Of a stretch of DNA of 41,445 bases, positions 16,964-24,963 are shown in pieces. This DNA comes from Gammaproteobacteria bacterium (lineage in GTDB: Bacteria > Pseudomonadota > Gammaproteobacteria > Steroidobacterales > Steroidobacteraceae). The DNA lies in NCBI GenBank assembly GCA_004297335.1, contig SCUD01000046.1, positions 1-41,445 on the forward strand, in the 5' to 3' direction. The notes under the pieces were generated by a model. It worked only from the letters and a program-made list of their open reading frames with translations. It was not told the origin of the DNA and made no database searches. The translations under genes were made by a program, and so were the position numbers. Position 1 is the stretch's first letter; every line of letters starts with the position of its first letter.

Positions 16964-18874
16964 ATGTGCGGACTAGCAGGCCTGATTCGGGTGGCGGATG
17001 GCGGAGCGGCGATCGACGCCGAGGCTGTCGTACGCCGCATGTGTGACCTGCAAGCTTATCGCGGGCCGGACGACAGCGGCGTCACCGACCTCGGCCGCGT
17101 CTGCCTGGGTTCGCGGCGCCTGAGCATCATCGACCTGTCGCCAGCCGGGCACATGCCGATGAGCGATGCGGGCGGCCGCTGGTGGATTGCCTACAACGGC
17201 GAGGTCTACAACTTCGCCACGATCCGCGAGGAGCTGCTCGGCCTTGGTCACTCATTCCGCTCGCATACGGACACCGAGGTCATCCTGCACGCCTGGATGC
17301 AGTGGGGCCGCGACTGCCTGCAGCGCTTCGTCGGCATGTTCGCCTTCGCGATCCACGACCGGACGACGGACGAGGTGACGCTGGTCCGCGACCGCTATGG
17401 CAAGAAGCCGCTGTATTACGCCCGCGACGGCGGCGCCGTGTTCTTCAGTTCCGAGATCAAGGGCCTGATGGCGGTGTGCAGCGGGCTCGACCTCGACGAG
17501 CGGTCGCTGCTCGAGTGGTTTCTGTACCGCAACGTCGACGCCCTGGCGGCGCGCACGCTGGTGAAAGGCATCGAGGCGGTGATGGCCGGGCACGTGGTTA
17601 CGATCTCGCCGCGCGGCATCGAATCCCGCGCCTGGTACTCGGCGCCCGAGCAGGTGCTGGAGAGCGAATACCAGCGCTTCGCTGCAGCGCGGCCGGCAGA
17701 GATCGTCGACGAGGTCGACCAGCTGCTGAACGACGCCGTGCGCCTGCGGTTGATCGCCGACGTCCCGGTCGGCACGCTGCTGAGCGGCGGGCTCGATTCA
17801 AGCCTGGTCACGTCGATCGCCGGCCGTTACACGCAGAAGCTGACCGCCTTCCACGTCTCCGTCGCCGGCTACCCGAAACTCGACGAGCGGCGCTACGCGG
17901 AGCAGCTCGCGCGGCAGCATGGCTTTCCGTTCGTGCCTTTCGAACTGACCGGCGAGAATTTCCGCCAGGTGCTGCCGTACGTGACCTGGCTCGAGGACCT
18001 GCCGCTTACACACCCGAATTCCTGCGCGTATTACCAGATATCACGAGTTGCACGCGAGCACGGCGTGCCGGTGGTTCTGTCGGGCGAGGGCGCCGATGAG
18101 CTGTTCGGCGGCTATCAGTGGAACTATCGGCGGCGGCAGCGACTCGCGCGGCTACAGCCGCTGCTGGAGAGAATCCCGGAGGCGGTCTATTCGCTGTTGG
18201 GGCTGCTGGTTTATTCGCACGCCAGAATGCCGATTGCCACGCATGGATTTCGCAACACGCTGCCGGCGACGGTTACCATGATCGATCGCAACCTGCGCCA
18301 GAACTGGCTGGAGCGCTGCAAAGCGGCATTTGCATTCGTTAGCGGCGACAGCGAGCGCGAGGTGCTGGCGGCGATGCTTGCCGACCTCAGCGACTTCCTG
18401 TCGCCGTTGCTGCGTCGCCTTGATCGCACCAGCATGGGCGCCTCGGTGGAAGCCCGGATTCCGTTCCTCGATCATCGCCTTGCGCATCTGGCAATCAATC
18501 TGCCGCTCCGGTACAAGGTCGCAGCGCGAGTTGACAAGTGGATACTCAAGCAGGTGGCGCTGCGGTACATGCCACGTAGTCTGGTCATGCGCAGGAAGGC
18601 GGGTTTCCCGATCCCCGTCAGTGATTACATCGCTCCACTCTGCACTGCGGACTTTTTTGCGGGAGGCTTCTGCGAAGCACGGCTTGGACTTGGCCGCATC
18701 GGCATCCAGCAGACTATTCATTCGTGGCGGCATAGCAAGGACAACTTGTTTGGCTTTGTTGCGCTCGAAATCTGGGGACGAGTGTATTTTCTGGGCCAGT
18801 CCGTGGATGAGATCGGACAACTGATCGCGGATTGCGAGCGTCGCAAGCGCGCCAGCGGTTCCGGGGCCGGATGA
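16964..18874 (+). CDS. asnB: AsnB-type glutamine-dependent amidotransferase (second copy)
   Basis: A 636-residue protein with both AsnB domains: MCGLAGLI with catalytic Cys2, YRGPDDSG, AYNGEVYNF in the glutaminase part, then SGGLDSS (about 274-280), SGEGADELFGGY and TSMGASVEARIPFLD in the synthetase part. It is clearly different in sequence from the copy at 6983-8863, so it is not a recent duplication and may act on another acid. Both keep the glutaminase Cys. The 13-base gap from the Gfo/Idh gene and the ATGA overlap with the GH1 gene keep it in the same operon. Confidence 0.9.
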   Translation: MCGLAGLIRVADGGAAIDAEAVVRRMCDLQAYRGPDDSGVTDLGRVCLGSRRLSIIDLSPAGHMPMSDAGGRWWIAYNGEVYNFATIREELLGLGHSFRSHTDTEVILHAWMQWGRDCLQRFVGMFAFAIHDRTTDEVTLVRDRYGKKPLYYARDGGAVFFSSEIKGLMAVCSGLDLDERSLLEWFLYRNVDALAARTLVKGIEAVMAGHVVTISPRGIESRAWYSAPEQVLESEYQRFAAARPAEIVDEVDQLLNDAVRLRLIADVPVGTLLSGGLDSSLVTSIAGRYTQKLTAFHVSVAGYPKLDERRYAEQLARQHGFPFVPFELTGENFRQVLPYVTWLEDLPLTHPNSCAYYQISRVAREHGVPVVLSGEGADELFGGYQWNYRRRQRLARLQPLLERIPEAVYSLLGLLVYSHARMPIATHGFRNTLPATVTMIDRNLRQNWLERCKAAFAFVSGDSEREVLAAMLADLSDFLSPLLRRLDRTSMGASVEARIPFLDHRLAHLAINLPLRYKVAARVDKWILKQVALRYMPRSLVMRRKAGFPIPVSDYIAPLCTADFFAGGFCEARLGLGRIGIQQTIHSWRHSKDNLFGFVALEIWGRVYFLGQSVDEIGQLIADCERRKRASGSGAG

Positions 18875-20172
18875 AGGCAACCAGCGAATTCCAGTTCCCA
18901 GCAGGGTTCCTCTGGGGTGCGGCTACCGCGAGTCACCAGGTCGAGGGCGGCAATACCCGGAACGACTGGTGGCTGTACGAGGAGGCCGGGCGACTGCCCC
19001 ACCGTTCCGGGGAGGCCTGCCGCCACTACGAGTGGTTCGAGCGCGATTTCGACCTTGCCCGTTCGCTGGGTCACAACGCTCACCGCCTGTCCCTCGAATG
19101 GAGCCGGATCGAGCCACGGCCCGGCGAGTGGGACGAGGCCGAACTCGAACACTACGCGGCAGTGATCGCGGCGCTGCGAGAGCGCGGCATGGAGCCGGTG
19201 GTGACGCTGCACCATTTCACAAATCCGGCCTGGTTCGCGGCACGCGGCGGCTGGGAGCGCGCCGACAGCGTGCGGATTTTCGCCCGCTACGTGACGCAGG
19301 TCGCTGCCCGTCTATCCGGGCAGGTGCGATTCTGGCTGACGATCAATGAGCCGTCCGTCTACGCCAAGTATGCCTATGTCACCGGGGACTGGCCACCGCT
19401 GCGGCGCCACGCCTGGCTGGCGGCGGCGCGCGTGCTGTGGCATCTCGGCCGCGCCCATGTTGCGGCATATCGCATTCTGCACGTGCACAATGCCGCCACT
19501 ATGGTGGGACTCGCGCACAGCACGCCCTATGTCGTGCCCTGCGATCCGGGGAGTCGGGCGGACCGCGCAGCAGCCCGCCGGCGAGACTTCGTGCTCAATG
19601 TGCTGCCGTTCCGGCTGCTGGCCTTGCGTCCCGCTGCGGTACTCGACTTCATCGGCATCAACTACTACGCGCGGCAGGTGGTCCGGGCGGGGCGGGGCCC
19701 GGGAACGGCGCAGCTGTTCGGAACCGAATGCCGCGAGAATCATCACGGGCCGCCGCGCAGCTTCACGCCGCTGGGATGGGAGGTCTATGCCCCCGGTTTG
19801 CAGGCCGTGCTCGCCCGATTCGGGCGCTTCGGCGTGCCGCTGATGGTCACGGAGAATGGCATCGCCACCAACGATGAGGCGGAGCGCTCGCGCTACCTGG
19901 AGAGCCACCTGCAGGCGCTCGAGGCGGCGGTGCGGGGAGGCTGTCCGGTCCTTGGCTACCTGTACTGGACGCTGATGGACAATTACGAGTGGACGGAGGG
20001 TCGGAACGCGCGCTTTGGCCTGGTAGCGCTCGATTTTGCCACACAGCAGCGCACCCCGCGTCCCGCGGCGCTCCTGCTGCAGCGGGTTGCTGAAACCAAC
20101 ATCGCTGGACCTGCTGGGGGGTGCCAGTACCCGGTGCCCGGGCCGGATGGGTTCGGGAGTGCGGAGAAATGA
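18871..20172 (+). CDS. GH1 family glycosidase (beta-glucosidase-like)
   Basis: A 433-residue TIM-barrel enzyme of glycoside hydrolase family 1. The N terminus FPAGFLWGAATASHQVEGG is the family signature. The acid/base Glu is in TINEP (Glu160) and the nucleophile in TENG (Glu328). Both are present, so it should be a retaining beta-glycosidase or transglycosidase. No signal peptide is present, so it acts in the cytoplasm, where it cannot meet exported polymer. It might trim lipid-linked intermediates or transglycosylate a precursor. The start at 18871 overlaps the asnB stop, and its own stop overlaps the flippase start. Confidence 0.9.
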   Translation: MKATSEFQFPAGFLWGAATASHQVEGGNTRNDWWLYEEAGRLPHRSGEACRHYEWFERDFDLARSLGHNAHRLSLEWSRIEPRPGEWDEAELEHYAAVIAALRERGMEPVVTLHHFTNPAWFAARGGWERADSVRIFARYVTQVAARLSGQVRFWLTINEPSVYAKYAYVTGDWPPLRRHAWLAAARVLWHLGRAHVAAYRILHVHNAATMVGLAHSTPYVVPCDPGSRADRAAARRRDFVLNVLPFRLLALRPAAVLDFIGINYYARQVVRAGRGPGTAQLFGTECRENHHGPPRSFTPLGWEVYAPGLQAVLARFGRFGVPLMVTENGIATNDEAERSRYLESHLQALEAAVRGGCPVLGYLYWTLMDNYEWTEGRNARFGLVALDFATQQRTPRPAALLLQRVAETNIAGPAGGCQYPVPGPDGFGSAEK

Positions 20173-21611
20173 CCGATCAATCTGTCGGGTTGGCCCGAGG
20201 CATCCTGCGCAACGCAGCTGCGTTGTTACTCGTCGGTGTCTTCGCCAAGGGCATGGGCCTGATCATTGCCATATTGATTGCGAGATTTCTCGGCGCTAGT
20301 GCGATGGGGCTGTTTGCAATGCTGTTTGCAGTGGCGGTGCTGGTCGAAATGTTCATTTCCATCGGCATGTCCGACAGCCTGGTGCGCGACGTCGCGGCAC
20401 AGCCCGCCCAGGCTGCCAGTCTCTTCCAGCGCGCCCTGGCGCTGGTATTGCTGATCAGCGTTGCACCCACGCTCGGTCTGATGCTTGCCGCGATCGCGGC
20501 TGGTGACGAAGCGATGCGCGCGAGCCTTGTGGTCGTGGCCATCGGCGTTCCTGTTTCCGGGGCTTTCGTGGTTTCCCAAGCGGTCCTGCAAGGCACGGAG
20601 CGTGTGTTGCTGCTGACGTGGGTCACGTTTCTGACGCGAACCGCCAGCCTGCTCTGGCTGCTGTTCGCCCTGTATCGGGGCGCAGGTGTCGAGGCAGCCT
20701 TCGTGTCCCGGCTGCTGTTCCAGGCGGTATCGGTGGCAGTATTCTGCGGTTACTTATGGCGCAGGAAATCCGGCGAGGCTGTTGCTTACTCTATGCGCGA
20801 CCTGGTTGCGCGTTCGGTTCCATTCGCGCTGAACCGTGCAGCTGTCGAAGTAAGCTTCCGGCTGCCTTCGCTGGTGTTACCGGCCACCTTGGGCCTCGTC
20901 GCTTCGGGAGTCTTTGATGTCGCTAACCGCATTCGCAGCACGCTGGGTATGACGGTATCGGCCGCTGTGGTCGGCTTGATGCCATCATTTGCCCGGCATT
21001 TTGCCAGTTTCTCCAACAGCCCTGGCCACCTTGTCGGATTCAGCGCCAAGTACATGTGCCTGGTCATGTCAGGGGCGGCGACCGTGATCGTCCTGGGTTC
21101 GAATGCGATCATCGGACTGCTGTTCGGGCCGGATTTTACCGAGGCTGCCACGTCATTGCGGGTGCTGGCCTGGGTTCAGGTATTGGCGGCGGTGGATGCC
21201 ATCCTACAGCAGGCGTTGCTGGCTTCTGGCCGTGAGTACGTCGCAGTACGCCACTCGGCTATCGGACTGGTCGTACAGCTGGCTCTCATCGTGCCGCTGG
21301 CGCTCGCTCACGGGCTGACCGGCGTGACCGCAGCTGTCTTGCTGTCTGTGGGCCTCATGTTGGCGCTCGATCTGCGGGCTATAGCCGGTGATATTTCGAC
21401 CGCTTCGATCGGCCGGTTCGTAAGCGGGCCGCTGGCGGCTACCGGCCTTGTCAGCCTTGCGCTGTTTGCCGTGAGTTGTTGGCCACTCTGGTCCAAGCTG
21501 CTGGTGGCAGGCGCCAGCTGGGCCGCCGCGACAATACTGTTTCGGTTGTTGCCGCCGGAGGAACTGCGTTTCATGAGGCGAATGATCGTGGCACCGTACC
21601 GCGGTCCTTGA
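20169..21611 (+). CDS. Flippase, Wzx/MOP-type oligosaccharide exporter
   Basis: A 480-residue protein with about 12-14 hydrophobic helices and few charged residues between them. It opens with GILRNAAALLLVGVFAKGMG, like Wzx-type polysaccharide transporters. These flip undecaprenyl-linked repeat units across the inner membrane. In this locus it would pair with the Wzz-like protein at 1421-2947; a Wzy polymerase was not recognised. Start is the ATG at 20169, overlapped with the GH1 stop, with GGAG just before it. GC content drops clearly here compared with the carB region. Confidence 0.88.
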   Translation: MTDQSVGLARGILRNAAALLLVGVFAKGMGLIIAILIARFLGASAMGLFAMLFAVAVLVEMFISIGMSDSLVRDVAAQPAQAASLFQRALALVLLISVAPTLGLMLAAIAAGDEAMRASLVVVAIGVPVSGAFVVSQAVLQGTERVLLLTWVTFLTRTASLLWLLFALYRGAGVEAAFVSRLLFQAVSVAVFCGYLWRRKSGEAVAYSMRDLVARSVPFALNRAAVEVSFRLPSLVLPATLGLVASGVFDVANRIRSTLGMTVSAAVVGLMPSFARHFASFSNSPGHLVGFSAKYMCLVMSGAATVIVLGSNAIIGLLFGPDFTEAATSLRVLAWVQVLAAVDAILQQALLASGREYVAVRHSAIGLVVQLALIVPLALAHGLTGVTAAVLLSVGLMLALDLRAIAGDISTASIGRFVSGPLAATGLVSLALFAVSCWPLWSKLLVAGASWAAATILFRLLPPEELRFMRRMIVAPYRGP

Positions 21612-21642
21612 CAGTGACAGGCAGTCATTGGTAGGTAATGCT

Positions 21643-22377
21643 ATGGACAGAATCAGAGCGATCATCCTGACCACACAACGGACCGGCTCGACGTTCTTGG
21701 TCGATTGTCTGGGATCTCATCCGCAGATTCACTGTGCCAGTGAGATCCTGGCCGGCGCCGCTGATGAACCCATCGACAAAGGACCTGGCCGTTTCAGGAA
21801 GTTGGCGCGGTGGAGAGATTTCGTGACCTCCGGCGCGCTGCGGCCAGGTCATCGTATGGGCCGTTTCTACGCGGGCGGTGCCACCAAGGTCAGAGTCTTC
21901 AAGGTCATGTATAACCATCTGGCTAATCCTTTCGCGCTGCGCTGGCTCCAGCAGAACGAGGACGTTCGCATTCTGCACCTGCGCCGTTACAACCTGCTGA
22001 AGCTTTACATCTCGAAGCTGCTGATGCCAATGCGTTCGCGGGTACAGGTGTTCGCGCCGGTTGCGGCGGTCAGGACCCGCGTTGACCCGGCAAGGGCGAT
22101 TGCCAGCATGCGGAAGACCGTGCAGCTGTATGATCGCTTCGATCAATTGTTCGAACGGCACCGCAGACTGCCGCTGTGCTATGAGGACCTGTTTGACGGT
22201 CAGTTCCTGCGCACCGAGACCGCAGCCCTGGTTTGCGAGTTCCTCGAGGTCGAGCGGCTGCCAATGAAATCGCGGATCGTCAAGCTCAATCCGGAATCGA
22301 TTCGGGACATGATCGTCAACTATGATGAGTTAGCCGCAGTCATCTCGCGAACGGAATTTGCGGACATGCTCGGATGA
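21643..22377 (+). CDS. Sulfotransferase (PAPS-dependent)
   Basis: A 244-residue protein with the 5'-phosphosulfate binding loop TTQRTGSTFLVD (residues 10-21). A later LRRYNLLKLYISKL segment fits the 3'-phosphate binding region of PAPS enzymes. It would place a sulfate on a sugar of the glycan or on another acceptor, using PAPS in the cytoplasm. The ATG at 21643 is chosen over an in-frame TTG at 21628, since it is the first ATG and the loop falls at the normal distance. Its stop overlaps the ATG of a small ORF (ATGA, 22374-22377). Confidence 0.82.
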   Translation: MDRIRAIILTTQRTGSTFLVDCLGSHPQIHCASEILAGAADEPIDKGPGRFRKLARWRDFVTSGALRPGHRMGRFYAGGATKVRVFKVMYNHLANPFALRWLQQNEDVRILHLRRYNLLKLYISKLLMPMRSRVQVFAPVAAVRTRVDPARAIASMRKTVQLYDRFDQLFERHRRLPLCYEDLFDGQFLRTETAALVCEFLEVERLPMKSRIVKLNPESIRDMIVNYDELAAVISRTEFADMLG

Positions 22378-22538
22378 CTGACCAGATACTGCACCATCTT
22401 GCCGCACATCGATCTTTCAGGCAGGAACCGCTCCTTCCAAAGCCTTGTTGGGCCGGAAGCGTCGCGCTGCTGGTGTCGGGGGTAATGACCCGGTCGTTCT
22501 TCCATCACCTGCACTGTACCTCAGCTCGGGACACGTGA
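22374..22538 (+). CDS. Small ORF (54 residues), coupled at both ends, function unknown
   Basis: An ORF from ATG 22374 to TGA 22536-22538. Its ATG overlaps the sulfotransferase stop (ATGA) and its TGA overlaps the SGNH start (TGATG). Such overlap at both ends is the pattern seen for the real genes of this operon and fills a gap that would otherwise be 160 bases. The product reads MTDQILHHLAAHRS, then a short hydrophobic part AGSVALLVSGVM. It is a candidate small membrane protein in the place where DUF5989-like proteins sit beside SGNH genes, but it does not match that family well. Coding status is unproved. Confidence 0.45.
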   Translation: MTDQILHHLAAHRSFRQEPLLPKPCWAGSVALLVSGVMTRSFFHHLHCTSARDT

Positions 22539-23665
22539 TGGAACGGATGCGATCCGTACTGCTCCGCTATGCGGCTGTCTGGTTGGTACCGGCGGCGTTG
22601 CTGGTGGCGCTGCTGCTCGCCGAGTGTCTGCTACGCCTGTTCCCGCAGATGCTGCCGGAGGATGCCCAGATTCGACGCCTGTGGCTGCTGCAGGACGACG
22701 TGCGCTCGATTGGTGATCCCTATTTCGGGTTCCGGTACCCGCCGCATTTCCGTACCGAGTTGCAGTCACTGGATTTTCGCGTCTCCATCGAGACCGATGA
22801 ACACGGATTCCGCAATGCTTCGCCATGGCCGGAACAGGCGGACATCGTCGTCGCCGGTGATTCAATGGCCTATGGTTACGGCGTCGAGTTGGAGGACTCG
22901 TGGATTACTCTGCTGGAGCGGCAGCTGGCCGGCGGTCACGTCATTACTCTCGGCCTGCCGGGCACCGGACCGCAGCAGAACTATCGCTACCTGGAACGAT
23001 TCGGAGTTGGTCTTCGACCTCAGGTTGTTGTATTCACGATATTCCCGGGCAATGACTTCGACGGAGCGGAGTCGTTCCAGCTCTGGCTGGAGGCCGGATC
23101 ACCCGGCAATTATGACGTCTGGAGATTCTTCGAGGGCCGGGTCCCCGGACGCCACACGGATCTGCTCCGCGGCAGCCACCTGTGGTTGCTGTTGAAGTCG
23201 TTGGCGCGCTCGATCGACCAGCCGTCCGGCCGCACGATCAAACTGGAGGGCGGCGCCAGGCTGCAGTTGGCGCCGGCAATCTACCGTTCCTCCATGGAAC
23301 GCAACGATCCGGCGAGTCCTGCGTTCCAGGCCGTAGTCGACGCGACGGTCGCTGCGCGCGACCTCGCCCAGGCGAACGGCAGCCGGTTCCTGGCTGTGTT
23401 ATTTCCGACCAAGGAATCGGTCTACCTGCCGCTCTACGGCCAGCCGTTCGCGCCGCTCACGCGACCGCTCGCCGATGTCCTGAAGGAAAATGGCGTCGAG
23501 TGTCTCGATCTCGTTGGCCGATTCCGCCAGCGGGCTGGCCGGGGCGCGAAGCTGTATTTTGAAATCGACGGCCATCCGAACGAGACCGGCAACCAGCTCG
23601 TCGCCGAGGTCGTGGGCGAGCGCCTGCGAGAAATGCTGGCGCAACCCGGCCGCCCGGCCGGGTAA
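22538..23665 (+). CDS. SGNH/GDSL-fold protein, membrane anchored (copy 2, GDS)
   Basis: A 375-residue protein with an N-terminal membrane helix (about 12-30). VAGDSMAYGYG carries the canonical GDS at 107-109, and DGH at 344-346 is a good Asp-His pair before PNETGN. It is homologous to the SGNH protein at 10277-11440. The domain should lie outside the inner membrane, where it could acylate or deacylate the glycan. The ATG at 22538 overlaps the small ORF stop. It ends in a GC-rich hairpin and faces the convergent GT4 gene. Confidence 0.82.
   Translation: MERMRSVLLRYAAVWLVPAALLVALLLAECLLRLFPQMLPEDAQIRRLWLLQDDVRSIGDPYFGFRYPPHFRTELQSLDFRVSIETDEHGFRNASPWPEQADIVVAGDSMAYGYGVELEDSWITLLERQLAGGHVITLGLPGTGPQQNYRYLERFGVGLRPQVVVFTIFPGNDFDGAESFQLWLEAGSPGNYDVWRFFEGRVPGRHTDLLRGSHLWLLLKSLARSIDQPSGRTIKLEGGARLQLAPAIYRSSMERNDPASPAFQAVVDATVAARDLAQANGSRFLAVLFPTKESVYLPLYGQPFAPLTRPLADVLKENGVECLDLVGRFRQRAGRGAKLYFEIDGHPNETGNQLVAEVVGERLREMLAQPGRPAG
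23644..23663. terminator. GC-rich hairpin at the end of the SGNH gene, possible terminator
   Basis: ACCCGGCC at 23644-23651 and GGCCGGGT at 23656-23663 form a perfect 8-base stem with a GCCC loop. It lies at the end of the coding region and between convergent genes. No T tract follows on either strand, so rho-independent termination is doubtful. Confidence 0.35.
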
Positions 23666-23722
23666 CCAGCAGGATCACCGAATTGAGTGTGCTGCTGGTC
23701 GGCCGGACTGTCAGCGCCAGGT

Positions 23723-24940
23723 TTACCAGGCAGGCGGCGGCCCGGCCAGCGCTCCGACGCACAAACGATAGTAGGCTTCTGCGGTCGTCTCCCACGATGG
23801 CAGTTCTACCGCTGCCGCGGCCAGGCCCATTGTGCGTAGCCGTTCACGCGCTGGCAGCGCATCCATGAACCGTTGCCACTGTGTGGTCTCGTTGGCGAAC
23901 AGGAAGCCGTTCTGGCCATCTGTGATCAGTGATCGGATGCGACCGCTGGGAACGCTGACGACAGCCCGGCCGACGCTCAGGTACTCGGGAATCTTCATCG
24001 TCGAATAGCCGAGTTCCCCGGAGGCAAAGGCCGCTGACTCGTACGGTGCGAGACACAGATCGGCGGCCGCAATGTGCAGCGGAACCTGCGTATGGGGCAC
24101 GCGCCCGTGAAACCGGATGCGCTCCGGGCAGGCCGCGGCCCTGGCCTCATATTCCCCGCGCCGCGCACCGTCACCGACGATATGCAGCTCGACATTGGCA
24201 GTGCTGGCGGCAGTAACAGCAGCGATGACCGGAGCCAGGTTGTGCGTCCAGTCGAGCACACCGACATAAGTGAGAATCGTCGGCTCCTGCGCAAGGCCCA
24301 GATTGTGCCGGGCCTCAGCCTGGTCGATCGGGTGGAACAGCCCGCGGTCCACACCGAGGTGGACCACCGCAATGCGCTCCAGAGGTACCCGCCAGTGGTC
24401 GTGAATCTCCTGTCGCAGGAACTCAGTCTCGGCAATCACCAGCCGGGCCTCGCGCATGCAGCGGCTGGCGACCCAGCTGCCGAGCCGCATTCGCAGCCAC
24501 TTGGTCCACTGCTGGCGGGACGCATAGGCGGCATTCTGTACGATGTTCTCAACGGGAACGCCGAGTTGTCCGCGCGCGCGGCAGTATGCTGACAGGAAGC
24601 CAGACAGCAGCCAACTCTTTTCGAGCACGACGTCAAAGGCAGCGAGATCGTTTGCCGCGAAGCGCCGCAGCCGGCGCAGGTAGGCAAGAAACTGCCCGTA
24701 GCCGATCCCCGCTGTCGCATTGTCATCGGGCCGGACCGACGCAGCCGCCGGCTCGATCTCGATGACTTTGATTCCCTCCGGCCGCTGCCGGTCCGCCACT
24801 CGCCGGAACGCCACGGTTACGTCGGCGTGTCGGGCCAGAGCGCGCGCCAGGTTCAGCACATTGCGGGTGGGTCCCATGGTCGAGACCAGATCGGAACCCG
24901 GTACGGCGTAGCAGATCCGAAGGCGCCGCGGCGGGGTCAT
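23723..24940 (-). CDS. GT4 family glycosyltransferase
   Basis: A 405-residue GT-B fold enzyme, last gene of the leftward operon. The N terminus ICYAVPGSDLVSTMGPTRNV holds the acceptor loop. LTYVGVLDWTHNLAPVIAAV opens the donor domain, and SAAFASGELGYSTMKIPEYLSVG carries the E-x7-E-like region that holds the nucleotide sugar. The ATG at 24940 begins right before this fold; the longer upstream frame belongs to another gene. The final residues are proline-rich. The sugar it adds is unknown. Confidence 0.87.
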   Translation of the reverse strand: MTPPRRLRICYAVPGSDLVSTMGPTRNVLNLARALARHADVTVAFRRVADRQRPEGIKVIEIEPAAASVRPDDNATAGIGYGQFLAYLRRLRRFAANDLAAFDVVLEKSWLLSGFLSAYCRARGQLGVPVENIVQNAAYASRQQWTKWLRMRLGSWVASRCMREARLVIAETEFLRQEIHDHWRVPLERIAVVHLGVDRGLFHPIDQAEARHNLGLAQEPTILTYVGVLDWTHNLAPVIAAVTAASTANVELHIVGDGARRGEYEARAAACPERIRFHGRVPHTQVPLHIAAADLCLAPYESAAFASGELGYSTMKIPEYLSVGRAVVSVPSGRIRSLITDGQNGFLFANETTQWQRFMDALPARERLRTMGLAAAAVELPSWETTAEAYYRLCVGALAGPPPAW

Positions 24941-24963
24941 TCTGTGGCGTCGCCCTTGTCGAC

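Noticed and set aside
14341-17040. A long (899-codon) open frame on the minus strand
   Set aside because: It runs antisense through the phosphatase-like, Gfo/Idh and asnB genes, all of which have clear family motifs. In GC-rich DNA such long shadow frames are common, and its translation shows no domain pattern.
1421-23665. An exosortase A (XrtA/PEP-CTERM) locus
   Set aside because: Several gene types fit such loci (Wzz-like, AsnB-like, GT4), but no exosortase gene and no PEP-CTERM tail was found, so the name is not used.
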